The position numbers and the translations under genes were made by a program. The notes below the pieces were generated by a model, which saw only the letters and a program-made list of their open reading frames with translations, had not been told where the DNA came from and did no database searches. This document shows, in pieces, positions 10,493 to 20,800 of a stretch of 64,000 bases of DNA. The stretch covers positions 2,046,001-2,110,000 of the forward strand of contig OY723281.1 of NCBI GenBank assembly GCA_963210315.1. Direction: 5' to 3'. Source of the stretch: Rhynchopus euleeides (lineage: Eukaryota > Euglenozoa > Diplonemea > Diplonemida > Diplonemidae). Position 1 is the stretch's first letter, and each line of letters begins with the position of its first letter.

Positions 10493-10830
10493 TTGAGCAC
10501 ATTTATGATGCGTAAAAGTGTAGGAGTGCTTCCGACGATCCTGTTCCTTTTGTGTCAAACGCACCGTGCTCACGGAAGGCGTTCAGAACTAAAACGGTTG
10601 CAGTGGGAGCAATGTTTTGTTCACCTACACTCCACGCCCCAACGTGCAGGTGACCAGAAGGTTGCACAAACAAAACAAAAGAAACCCGGCAATCCTTTTT
10701 TCTGTGTCTAGCTATCTCGTGTTCACATGTGCTCCACACCCACATCAAAGCAGCAGGCTCTCGGGCGGTGGAAGCTTCAACGCATCATTAAGGACGAAGA
10801 AAGCACGGTTGCTACGCTTTTGGATCATTG
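10493..10830 (+). repeat. Dispersed intergenic repeat interrupted by a second repeat
   Basis: The outer parts (10493-10560 and 10708-10830) are continuous in other copies, such as 42560-42690. The 150 bp between them (about 10558-10706) recurs at 58788-58940, directly upstream of the third WD40 gene. One repeat therefore appears inserted in, or recombined into, another. Confidence 0.6.
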
Positions 10831-10922
10831 CTGAACACACACAGCGCCACCACCGCAACAGGGCGTGTGGGGCACACCACCCCACGCGCACACCACCACC
10901 CACACAGCCTCCTCCCGGCACC

Positions 10923-11240
10923 ATGTCTGCGAGGGGCGGGAAGAAGGGGAGGTGCGTGACGCCCCCCGCAGCGGAGCCGGGCACTCCCCCTCAGAGCGCG
11001 TCGAAGCGGCGCCGCGTCACGGCCTTCCCGGTGCAATCACCTGTGACCCCGGGTGATGTGGGTGGGTCCCTGGAGGGGGGCATCGCGGCGGAGGGGGTCC
11101 CAGTCGTGGAGAAGGTGCTCGCCACCAACCCCACAGAGCCCGCAGGTGTCGAACCCAGCAAGAGTATGGCAGCACCACGCAAGGAACACGTTTCGTGTGT
11201 GTTTCCGTGTGTGGAGGCGTCAACGTGGCAGTGCAATTAG
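10923..11240 (+). CDS. Small basic Pro/Ser-rich protein, about 105 aa
   Basis: The ATG at 10923 follows a C-rich tract and opens a frame with a basic start (MSARGGKKGRC) and an NLS-like SASKRRRV at about residue 26. It has a paralogue at 58519-58776. The pair differ by indels of 9 and 3 bases within the shared part, so the frame is kept, which argues for coding. The ends differ: here the frame runs on through sequence that is non-coding at the other locus. I do not recognise the family. Both copies sit upstream of the 5' region of a UBL-WD40 gene (intact at 59125; fused to the PLE at 11382). Confidence 0.45.
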   Translation: MSARGGKKGRCVTPPAAEPGTPPQSASKRRRVTAFPVQSPVTPGDVGGSLEGGIAAEGVPVVEKVLATNPTEPAGVEPSKSMAAPRKEHVSCVFPCVEASTWQCN

Positions 11241-11381
11241 TGTGTCATCTCACATGAGGTTGCCTTCTGATAGTGCTTCTGCAGCCCAGCTGTGGGGATC
11301 TTGTTCCGTGGTGTTGTGCAAGCTTGCGACCCGACAGCCATCTCGACACCTCATCTCCTCCCAACCACCCCCACCACAGGG
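11240..11381 (+). promoter_or_regulatory. 5' leader region shared with the UBL-WD40 gene at 59125, with probable splice acceptor
   Basis: About 11185-11381 is homologous to 58935-59124. It ends in a C-rich tract CCAACCACCCCCACCACAG, with the AG at 11378-11379, two bases before the ATG at 11382. This is what a spliced-leader or cis-splice acceptor would look like. It shows that the retroelement ORF downstream uses the leader of a WD40 gene. Confidence 0.55.
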
Positions 11382-14300
11382 ATGGACGGCCCCACCGTGG
11401 ATGTGACTGTGCGTCACACGGGGACCGGTGACAGCTGTGTCGTCGGTGTTCCGGAAGGCGGTGGTGGGAAGGGTACGGGGAAGGGTAAGGGCAAAGGTAA
11501 AGGTAGGGGTAAACCCCCTCAGAACATTTATGAGATGCTCGGCAAACGAGGCAGGAACCATAAAAAACAAGGGGATCCCAAGGTGACGGCGGAGCAACAG
11601 AGAGAAGAAAAGGAGCTTGCAAAAAAGGCAAAGCAAGGCCCTTTCCCAGAACTCCGCAAGTCGCCCTGGGTCCGCCCTTTTGCTCCCGACCTGCGCCAGG
11701 CGAAGCGTAACGCTATCGCCTGGGATAAATGGGAGGAGGAGTGTGCCGGCATCGCAGATATATTTTGTGCAAAACACGGGGACAGGCTCGCCCGTGGCTA
11801 TAGGCATCAAAAGGAGGACGGTGGTGTTGATCATTTCTTGGACCTTCAGAAAGACAGAGGTGCGACAAAGGGTATTGTGTATGTGGTTTGTGACCAACTC
11901 GGCAACCCTGTGTATGTGGGGCAGACCAGCGGCACCCTGAAGAGTAGGATGCAGCAACACTGGGGGAACAGGATAATGCATAATGGAACACCCTTCGCCA
12001 CACGTCTGTTGAGAAAATCATACCCTCACTACGGTTTTGTTTTGCAAAAGATCCAGGGATATGCAGGTGGAAACCAGAAGGCGTTCCAGAGGCGTGCGAA
12101 CGCCGTTGAAAACTTCTGGATGTCACATTTGCGCACCCCCGATAATGCATGCTCAGCACACCACCAGACTGTGAGGAGAAGTGAGCCTGTTACTGGACGG
12201 CACATTGACCCTCACAAACGGAGCACGAGACCGGAAAAAGAGTGGGTGGTGTATGAGCGGAAAGGTGAGGAAGAGAGCGTGGATGACGAGGTGCGGATTG
12301 TTTTGGACCACGGGAAATTCCAAAAAATCCGGCAACAACTGAGCCACATCCTTGGCCTCCCGGAGGCGGAAATTAAAAAGTACAACATGGATACGTGGAC
12401 TGCCAACAGGGTGAAACGCCTCCTCTCGTGGTTGACACACCATGTGAAGAGGGAAGTGATCCCAAGGAAAGTTGTTGTGTTGGAAGAGCGGATGAGAGAA
12501 AGGCTCAAGGAGAAAAAGAAAGAGAAACCGAAGGGGTCGACGAAGGAGTTCCTCAGTGTGAAATTTTCACACCCCGCCATGGATGGCCTAAAACTCCAGA
12601 GGCTGTTGAGAAATGAGAAAGTGGTTCAGGCCTGCCCGGATCGGGCTCGGTTGGAAAACACAATGGTGTCCCTGAGTCAGGGCCCACCGTTGTATTGTCT
12701 CATACAAAACGGCACGAGAGAGAGTTTGGAACTGACGACAGAGAGCGTGCTACCGGCCCCGGAGGATTGCCCCTGTCAGAAATACAGGGCACCTGACCAG
12801 CCACACACAGGACACCTGTTTACAGTGGCACAAACAATGTCAGGGATATCCGACCAGTTCCGTGATCTTTTGAGTAAAGGGAGAAAATACCGCTTGTCAG
12901 GCGATATCTACCAAGCACATGAGGTTACGAAGGAGTCACTCATGACCTATGCAAAATATTTTGGTGATGACGGAGAGACTGAGACTTTCTGCAATGCTTT
13001 ACTTGAAGTACTGAAAGAAGAGTTTGCAGCGCTCCCCCCTGTCGAGTCGGCCGATCGGATCGACAAAGACGAACTAAAAGATATCCATGAGGATGTCGTG
13101 TTATGCAGTGTGGATAAGTCGTCCCATGACTTTGGGGCAATTTGCAAACACTACTACAGACATTGGCTCAGGGAACAGGTGAGTGTGTCCACGGGGACTT
13201 TTGAGAAAGCAAGCGAGACAGAGAAGGAGATCGTGGAGCGCCTACAGCAGATATGTGATGACCGTCAACTGCAGATAGGCGATTGTTTTCCGTATCTTTA
13301 CGGGTCATTGAAAATCCACAAACCTGTGGAGAAGGGCCCGACGCTCCGTGGCATAGCAGGCTTGAGTGGGGATAACAGAGATGAGACGCCAGATGAAAAG
13401 AAAGCGAGGAAAGAGAAGCAGAAACACGGCAAAACAAAGCAACAGGCTGTAGGAATAGCGACAGGCCTGCACACAGAACTTTCAGGCTTGTTGAAAGTAG
13501 TTATTCGCACGTTGAGTGATGCAGACGAGACTAACTACAAAAAAACAGGGATCAAGAAGTTTTTTGTCGTCGAAAGCATAGACGATGTGGCTAAGTATAT
13601 GAAGCTTAACTACGACACGGTTAAGAAAGCCACACCAACAACAAGAGATTTCACATCAATGTACACGTCCCTGGACCAGGAGGCGGTGATTGAGGGAGTT
13701 TGTTGGTGTGTCGAGCAGGCTTTTGAGAATAAAGGCAATAAATACTTGGCGCGTGACGCAAGTGCGAAGCGTCGCAAAAAGAAGCACTTTAAATGGAAGG
13801 AGGGAAAAGATGACAAGAAGGTACGGGCATACACTTCGGACGAGGTAAAACAGCTGGTGAGGTTGGCCGTGGAAAACAGTTTTGTGAAAAACGGCGATTA
13901 TATCCTCCACCAGAAGAAAGGCATCCCGACGGGAGGGAATGCAAGCCCGGACCTTGCAAACCTTTATTGTGCCAGTAAAGAGATGAGATACCTTGACACA
14001 CTACCTCCGCAGCAACAAAAAAGGTTTGGAGGGTTTTTCCGGTTCATTGATGATGTCTTTACCTTAGGGCCGCACATACCGGATAGTGTGTACGGCATGA
14101 GCTCTGAGGACACTACGAGAGGAATTGACAGTTGTGTGTTCTTGGGAGGGTGGTTTAGATGGCAGAGGTATAAAAATGACGACGGGAATGAGAAAACACG
14201 GGTGCGCATGTCAGTGTATAATAAGGAAAGTGACTGGGTGCACTATGACCCTATCAAATATACTGGCAGGACAAGCGCAGCGCCGAAAAGCCAAGGAAAT

Positions 14301-17300
14301 GGCATTGTGATATCACAGATGATACGAACGGCGAGAATCTGCAACAACCTGGAAGATTTCATGGTTGAGGCAGAACTCATCCTACGTCGCCTTTTGATAA
14401 GAGGATGGAAACCCTACGAGCTCCGGGTAACATGGCAGAGAACCGTGAGAGAGTTGTTTTGTGTAGCCCCAGCGCAAAGGGAGAAGATCGAACGACTTTT
14501 TGACACTGCTACGGACAGGCACTACCGGAAGTGCCCCATGCCAAAACTACGGGCGTACGTCTGGTCCAAACCCAACAGAGGAATGCCTGATAAAGATACG
14601 GAGCCGGCAGAGGGTACGGAAAGGGCAGGGAAATCTGAGGACACATCCCACACAGACCCCGCACCGCAAGGGGCGGATGTGAAGCCTACTGGAAGTGCGA
14701 ACCAACGCAAGAGTGAAAGTGATTCTTTTGTCCCTCTCTTCTCCACCTCCTCCCCTTCCGTACCGATGTCTTCCTCTTCTTCTTCGTCCTCTCCCTCTTC
14801 TCCTCCCCTCTCTCCACCCGTCCCCTCACAACAGCCTCCAGTTTTGGGGAAGAGCACGATAAGTATGAAGGTACTGCACAGCGATACGTTGTCGTGGGGT
14901 GTTGTCAATGAGGGAAATACTTGCTACCTGGGAGCACTGTACCAGATGCTCGCACACTCGGTACTTCCAGCTACCCTAGGCAGTGCATGCAAGTTTGTTT
15001 CAAACGGACTCGGCCTGACCCCCATACTCATGGGATTGTACTCCATGTACACCAGGAGTCGCACAGATCATTCAGTGTCCGTGTTACAAACAGCCATTCA
15101 CAGAATGTTCCAGACAAGGGAACAGCATTGCGCGGATGAAGCGTATTGTCTGTGGGTTGTACCAACACTGGAAGCAGAATGGAGAATGCTGAATGAACAC
15201 CTCAGGACGATGGACCAACCGACAGTACAGTCATGGATCCCTGACGTAAAAACATTCACGAGCATGGCATGCCAAAATTGCAAGAAGGTCACGGGGAGGG
15301 AGGAACAGTTGTCCCTACTGTCAGTCCCACTCAACAACCCCGGGAAAACAGGTGTGACGTTGGCCGACAGAATTTGCGAAAGCCTGAGGCCTGAAGAAGT
15401 GTCTAATTACGAGTGCGAAATGTGTGCCCCAAACAAACAACGGGCAACAACGTCGGTGCAAATCACATCACTCCCGACACACTTGTTTATACGACTTTGG
15501 CGCTTCAAAACACTCAGAGTTGGCAACGGTGTCATGTATGAGCGCAAGACTCAAGCGATCAACATTGACACGGACTTGCTGATGTCGAGTGGTAACAACG
15601 GAGGGAAGCCTTCTTTTACAAGGTACCGCCTCAAGGGCGCAGTCCTGCACAGAGGAAGTACTCCGCACGGAGGCCATTATCGTTTTATCAGTTGTGGCAC
15701 GGATACCATGACCTTGTTTGACGACAACACCGTGACTGTGGCCAACACAGCTGAGGAAATGGATGCCTTCAGGGGTTTCCTTGAGAAGGAGTCGACCATC
15801 CTCGTGTATTGTGATAAGGATGCCCCTCAGGAGGAGAAGGTTAGCATGCCCAACTCGCCAGAAGTGTATGTATCTCCCACACAGCAACCTGAGCTCACGG
15901 GGAACACGGGAGACATAATGCAAAGGTTGCAGGATGCCGCCGTCCCCGAGAGTGCCAGCGTTTTGAATGAACCACAGGAACCACCCCAGCAGCGCGGGGA
16001 GGAATACCTGATTTTGGAACGCAGGACCGTGGAAATGGAGGAACGTGCAGAGCGGGCTCATGTTGTGGAAGAGGAAGCCCCAGCACGTTTTGATTTGTCG
16101 TGTGAAATCGCGGAAGTCCTTGAAAGGTATCGGACAGAGGAGCAAACGAAGACGCTCGTCAGTTTGTGCCAGAAGGAACTCCAAGAGGGGATAGAGGTGC
16201 GAGAGGCAGAGCAAAAAAGAGCAGAAGAGGATCATGAGAGGTCAGTCGTGGAGAAGGAGAAAGCTTTGGCAAAGGCGGAGAGTGAGGTAAAGAGGGTGAC
16301 TGAGGAGAAGGAAAAGGTGGCGAGTGAGGCACGGGCCAAAACGGATTTTTTGAATCAACAACGACAGGAGATGGCCGTGTTAAAGGGACAGCTCCAGAAG
16401 CAGGAATCTGCGTTGGCTTTTATGAAGGTGCTTGGTGTTGAGAGAGAAGCGGAGGTGGAAGAGCTGAGGGCAAAGACGACTCACGAAAAAGCGGCCCTCA
16501 CCCAGGAGCTGCACCGTGTGGAGTCCAAGGCCCGAAGCTACTCGTCACAGGGAGAATCCCAACAGCGCTTACTTGAACAGACAGAGAATGCTTTGAAAGG
16601 TACACAGCAAGATAAGATGCTTTTGGAATTTCACGTGTCGGCGAGCATGCAAAATGAGAAGGCACTCCGTGACCAACTGGGGATGCAGGAGCAACATATG
16701 CAGATCCAGGAGGGCCTACACGAACAACAGAATCAGGATAAGGCCATGTTGGTTAAGCAGGTGCAGCACCAGCTGCGCCAAGGCATGACCATGGCGAAAG
16801 AAATGGCGCGGCAGAAGGATCTCATCGCGCAACAAAACAACTTGGTATTGTCCCTGCAGTCAGCGTTGGAGGTGTCTGAGAACAAGCAGCTGCAAATACA
16901 GGCGCAGGACGCCCCAGCACGGGTGCAAGGGACGGACCAACCCCGTTTGTTGCAACCGAAGCCTGAGCAAGGGCAAGTAGTTGTTCATACGGCCCAGAAG
17001 AAGAGGGACCGAGACGAAGTGAATGGCAGTGACGAAACGAGTGAGGAGTCGAAAGACCTGTTTGAAAGCCAACCGCAACTTGATACAGTGGCTGCGACTT
17101 CTTCAGCCCTTGTAGTCGTTCTCCCGGAGGATCGGGTAACGCCAAAGCCCAAGGGGCCGCTATCAAAGAGACAGCGTGGAGAACCTGCCTTGGTAGTGAG
17201 CGGCTCTCAGATACAGGCGTCAGCCACGGAACCTGCTGTGGAACTTCCCTTGTTGTTGGGTGCCCCTCCGGCACAGATATCGCCCTCGGTGCCTGCCTCC

Positions 17301-17459
17301 CCTGATATTTTTCTGTCTCAGACGGGTGGTGAAGGGTTGGATGGTGAGCGGGAGACGGGGACACCAGGGAAGTCAGAGACGGACAGAACGGAGGTTTCAC
17401 AGCCGCAGCCAGGGGAGCCTGGTAATGGAACAGAACCAGAGCCTGAAGGAACCACTTGA
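11382..17459 (+). CDS. Penelope-like retroelement polyprotein: UBL leader, GIY-YIG, reverse transcriptase, USP protease, coiled coil (2025 aa)
   Basis: The frame also runs upstream, but the ATG at 11382 is chosen because it is the start of the homologous WD40 gene. Residues 1-27 are identical to that gene's N-terminus; a Gly/Lys-rich stretch follows. Residues about 164-265 form a GIY-YIG nuclease (GIVYVVCD, then VYVGQTSGTLKSRM). The RT spans about 500-1010: motif A near 753 (TRDFTSMYTSLD), motif B IPTGGNASPDL at 848, catalytic FIDD at 888-891. The N-terminal nuclease is the permuted order of Naiad/Chlamys-type PLEs. After a Ser/Pro linker, residues about 1170-1475 are a ubiquitin-specific protease: NEGNTC with Cys1181, two CxxC zinc-binding pairs, GGHY with His1432, and FDDNTV with Asp1447/1448. 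A long coiled coil (about 1540-1830) and an acidic tail end it. All catalytic residues are present and there is no stop or frameshift. Confidence 0.85.
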   Translation: MDGPTVDVTVRHTGTGDSCVVGVPEGGGGKGTGKGKGKGKGRGKPPQNIYEMLGKRGRNHKKQGDPKVTAEQQREEKELAKKAKQGPFPELRKSPWVRPFAPDLRQAKRNAIAWDKWEEECAGIADIFCAKHGDRLARGYRHQKEDGGVDHFLDLQKDRGATKGIVYVVCDQLGNPVYVGQTSGTLKSRMQQHWGNRIMHNGTPFATRLLRKSYPHYGFVLQKIQGYAGGNQKAFQRRANAVENFWMSHLRTPDNACSAHHQTVRRSEPVTGRHIDPHKRSTRPEKEWVVYERKGEEESVDDEVRIVLDHGKFQKIRQQLSHILGLPEAEIKKYNMDTWTANRVKRLLSWLTHHVKREVIPRKVVVLEERMRERLKEKKKEKPKGSTKEFLSVKFSHPAMDGLKLQRLLRNEKVVQACPDRARLENTMVSLSQGPPLYCLIQNGTRESLELTTESVLPAPEDCPCQKYRAPDQPHTGHLFTVAQTMSGISDQFRDLLSKGRKYRLSGDIYQAHEVTKESLMTYAKYFGDDGETETFCNALLEVLKEEFAALPPVESADRIDKDELKDIHEDVVLCSVDKSSHDFGAICKHYYRHWLREQVSVSTGTFEKASETEKEIVERLQQICDDRQLQIGDCFPYLYGSLKIHKPVEKGPTLRGIAGLSGDNRDETPDEKKARKEKQKHGKTKQQAVGIATGLHTELSGLLKVVIRTLSDADETNYKKTGIKKFFVVESIDDVAKYMKLNYDTVKKATPTTRDFTSMYTSLDQEAVIEGVCWCVEQAFENKGNKYLARDASAKRRKKKHFKWKEGKDDKKVRAYTSDEVKQLVRLAVENSFVKNGDYILHQKKGIPTGGNASPDLANLYCASKEMRYLDTLPPQQQKRFGGFFRFIDDVFTLGPHIPDSVYGMSSEDTTRGIDSCVFLGGWFRWQRYKNDDGNEKTRVRMSVYNKESDWVHYDPIKYTGRTSAAPKSQGNGIVISQMIRTARICNNLEDFMVEAELILRRLLIRGWKPYELRVTWQRTVRELFCVAPAQREKIERLFDTATDRHYRKCPMPKLRAYVWSKPNRGMPDKDTEPAEGTERAGKSEDTSHTDPAPQGADVKPTGSANQRKSESDSFVPLFSTSSPSVPMSSSSSSSSPSSPPLSPPVPSQQPPVLGKSTISMKVLHSDTLSWGVVNEGNTCYLGALYQMLAHSVLPATLGSACKFVSNGLGLTPILMGLYSMYTRSRTDHSVSVLQTAIHRMFQTREQHCADEAYCLWVVPTLEAEWRMLNEHLRTMDQPTVQSWIPDVKTFTSMACQNCKKVTGREEQLSLLSVPLNNPGKTGVTLADRICESLRPEEVSNYECEMCAPNKQRATTSVQITSLPTHLFIRLWRFKTLRVGNGVMYERKTQAINIDTDLLMSSGNNGGKPSFTRYRLKGAVLHRGSTPHGGHYRFISCGTDTMTLFDDNTVTVANTAEEMDAFRGFLEKESTILVYCDKDAPQEEKVSMPNSPEVYVSPTQQPELTGNTGDIMQRLQDAAVPESASVLNEPQEPPQQRGEEYLILERRTVEMEERAERAHVVEEEAPARFDLSCEIAEVLERYRTEEQTKTLVSLCQKELQEGIEVREAEQKRAEEDHERSVVEKEKALAKAESEVKRVTEEKEKVASEARAKTDFLNQQRQEMAVLKGQLQKQESALAFMKVLGVEREAEVEELRAKTTHEKAALTQELHRVESKARSYSSQGESQQRLLEQTENALKGTQQDKMLLEFHVSASMQNEKALRDQLGMQEQHMQIQEGLHEQQNQDKAMLVKQVQHQLRQGMTMAKEMARQKDLIAQQNNLVLSLQSALEVSENKQLQIQAQDAPARVQGTDQPRLLQPKPEQGQVVVHTAQKKRDRDEVNGSDETSEESKDLFESQPQLDTVAATSSALVVVLPEDRVTPKPKGPLSKRQRGEPALVVSGSQIQASATEPAVELPLLLGAPPAQISPSVPASPDIFLSQTGGEGLDGERETGTPGKSETDRTEVSQPQPGEPGNGTEPEPEGTT

Positions 17460-17861
17460 CTATATGCCAAGTGAGTGCCGCGTGGGGTGAGCTACGACCA
17501 CGTGATGATGAAGGCTTGAACAAGAGATGAAGCGTTTAGTGTATACGAATGTGTGAGGTCAGTGTGTGTGCTGACGGACGTGACGGAACGTGATGAATAT
17601 TTTGTTTTCTAAAACGAATTTCCCCCCCCCCCCCCTCTCCCCCCGGAACCTGAGAATGTGACCGCCTACCCAATGGTGTTTACACAAAGGAGTTCAGCGT
17701 GTTAAACCCCATTCTCTGTTCCCAAGGCAGAGCGGCTATGTGTACCCAGAGTGTACGTACGTGCACATGGCTCTGCAGATACGCTGAGTGGTGAGGGGCA
17801 TGCCTGTTTTCCCTTTTGTTTCCATCATCTTGTATTCAGAATGAACACACGAATGAAACAG
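11463..17861 (+). mobile_element. Penelope-like element, copy 2 (apparently full-length coding region)
   Basis: The 5' boundary is set where similarity to the WD40 gene stops, inside the codons for PEGG at about 11463. The 3' boundary is where similarity to copy 1 stops (about 17861). The 3' untranslated part (17460-17861) lacks the 249-bp segment of copy 1. The rest of the WD40 gene does not follow; a truncated non-LTR retroelement does. No terminal repeats or target-site duplication were recognised. Confidence 0.65.
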
Positions 17862-20800
17862 GACTAAATGCGAGCCACCGTCCATCCTTCTCTGGCATCC
17901 AGGATGGGGTTGACTACATCCGCACGAACAAACTCCGTCTCACCTGCAAAGACGCGCCCCTAACGCGTGCACTCACGGTGACCCTCGCTGGCGGTGTCTT
18001 CTTTGCAGCGAGATGGGGGCGCAACAAAGCGTATGCGTCCCGTGGTGAAAGAGCGGGGTCAGAGGATACCTTCAGCACGTCTTCTGCGATGGACACGGAC
18101 GACAGCGACGAGGCCGTTGAGGAGGAAGAGGCCGAAGAATCCGAAGACCTTGATGATGATGATCTAGGGTCCAACATCGGCTCCGAGGATGGCGATTTTG
18201 TCTGGGACATCGTATCACATGCCTCGTTGGACGAAGCAGACGACCGCCTGCCAGTGAAATGCGTACACTGCTCCGGTGACGTCGATGACACGCCGGACCA
18301 CCTCTGGTGGGGATGCAGCGCCTTCGAAGAGATCAGATCCCTCCCGCAGTATGCTGCCCTGGTAGAGGCGGATAGGTCAGGATGGCCTCGCTGCCTTTCC
18401 CGGTATGGCGTAGTCCCGCTAGATTGCACGGTCGACGTGGAGACCCTCCACAAGATGATGGGTACAATCGTGCTGAGACGGTGGGAGCTAGAGGCGAAGA
18501 GACGCGACGCTGCCCCCCTGATACACCCCTGGGTGGAAGCACTGGACCACACCGCCGCCCAACACGTGTTCGACTTCTCACGGGTCCCAGAGAAACCTAG
18601 CGCGCGTCTATGGCAATACTCTTGTGAGATAATGCGCGGGATGCACGCCTGGCTGGCGGCCCTGCAGTGGACCTCACGGGGTGAGGTTTCGAACGTAGAG
18701 CTTGCCCTAGACTTTGAGGTGTTCACTGGGCTAGACGTCACACCCTCAGCCACCTCCAAGAACACTGACGATGTACATGCGCTCCTTACTCGCGGGCACC
18801 TCATGGGCACCCTCCTGTCTCACTACATCGACCTATGCGATCAGCTGTGCCTCCCGCGTCCTATCCCCGCAGGACACGCCGAACGTGTAAACTGCCTGCG
18901 TTCCCTTGGGGCCCCGGACTCTTGGGGCGGGCTTGACATGCGTCCCCACTTTGCAGGAGGAGAAGAAACTGTGCACGTCCTCGAAGACAGTGCCAAGAGA
19001 GCCGCCTTCGACTCCCGCCGCGACGGAGTGAATTGGGGCATGGGCACCTTCCCCAACTACGACGGGATCCCCCGCCTCGAACGGGCCGAGGCATGGGATG
19101 CAGCGCCCCCACCACCTGTGCGTAGCGCAATCCCCGTACGGGTCCCCGCCGACCTGGCTAATCCGGACTTGCCAGCTCCCGTCTGCCAGGCACATTCTAA
19201 AGCCAGGTGCGCTGGGTGCAACGGTGCGAAACGCAACTACAAACCTCACATAGAGGCGTGTTGCCGGGCGCACCACAACGAGGACGATGGTCTGGAAGTG
19301 CGATGCTGCACTGAGCACAGCATGACACGCTGCGGAACCTGCACGACGGCTGACAAATGCTGCTCAGCGGGTCACCACGAGCTCGCCCTAGATTCCGACA
19401 TGGAGGAGGACAGCGACGACGACAGCGACAGCACACCGCCTGACCCAGGCGCGAGCGACTGGTCTGCCTGCAGCGATAGGGCAGCTGAAACAGATGATGA
19501 CGTCAACGACACCGACTCGGGCGACGCGGGCGACGCGCCCCCCGGGGATGACCCTGGGTCCCGCGAAGACGACATGGCCGAGGAGTGTGCTGTTGCAGCA
19601 TACGAAGATGCGACTGGTTCTTCCCCCCCACTGCTCAAGAGGCGGATGGGCTCTTATCTCGACTCCCCGGAGTCCCCACTCCCTCCCCCACATACCGTGT
19701 GTGCTGATGGAATAACGGAGTGGCCCAGCAGGCTCCCCTCGGATCCGCTGGACCATGAACCCTGTATTCTGGAACTCGAGAAATGTCTGGATGCCACTGA
19801 GGACCTCGATTCTTCAGAGCCTCCACCCCACTCCCCACCCTCCGTGTGTGATGATGGGGCCGTCAGCGAACTAGACGCCCCGACGCTTAAGAGACGCTTA
19901 GGGGCCACTGAGTACCTTGATCTCTCCGCCTCAACCCCCCCCTCCCCACTCTCTGTGTGTGATGATGGTACCCCCCCAACGCTCAAGAGACGCCTGGGCG
20001 CTACTGTGGATCTTGATTTCTCTGAATCCCCGCCCCCTTCCCCGCCTTCCGTGTGTGACACTGCAACGACCAGCTGTCCCGATGGATCTCCTCCCAGTCC
20101 ATCAGATCCCGGTCTCGATGACCCATCGCTTAAAAGGCGCCTGGGTGGGCAGGTGGACCTTGACTCTGACGAAAAGTCTCTATCTTCCTCCCTGCTTGAC
20201 GTGTGTGCTGAAATGGCTGCAAGTCCTGGTGAACCCCCTGAGGGCGCGTCAGCTCAGGTCACTCCCCCCTCGCTGAAGAGATGTCTCGGCGCTACCGAGG
20301 ACCTCGATTCCTCCGTCTCCCCACCCCCCTCCCCGCTCTCCGTGTGTGATAGTGCCGGCCGGCCTAACGGGTCTGCTTCAAGCCTGCCTGACTTTGAGCC
20401 TGACGTCCCAGAGCTCGAGGGACAACTGTGTGCTACCGAGGACCTCGCTTCCTCGGAACCCCCATTCCCTTCCACGCCTCTCGGAAGCGATGATGGAACA
20501 AACAACGGACTCGCTAGGTCCCTTTCAGGTCCGTCGGATCTCGACCCCGATGACCCGGCGCTCAAACGACGCCTGGGTGAGCATGTGGATCTTGATTCGG
20601 ACGAGAGGTCTATGTCTCCCCCCCTACCTGACGTGTGTGCTGATGTGGCTGCGAGGCCTGATGAACTCCCTGGGGGTGCGTCAGCTCCTCAGGTCACTCC
20701 CCCTTCGCTGAAGAGACGTCTCGGCGCTACCGAGGACCTCGATTCCTCCGATTCCCCGCCCCCCTCCCCGCTCTCCGTGTGTGATGATGTCGGACGGCCT

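Noticed and set aside
11463..11520. G-rich GGGTAAGGG/GGTAAAGG stretch as telomeric repeat
   Set aside because: It is in frame, encodes a Gly/Lys linker, is irregular, and does not form a constant repeat unit.
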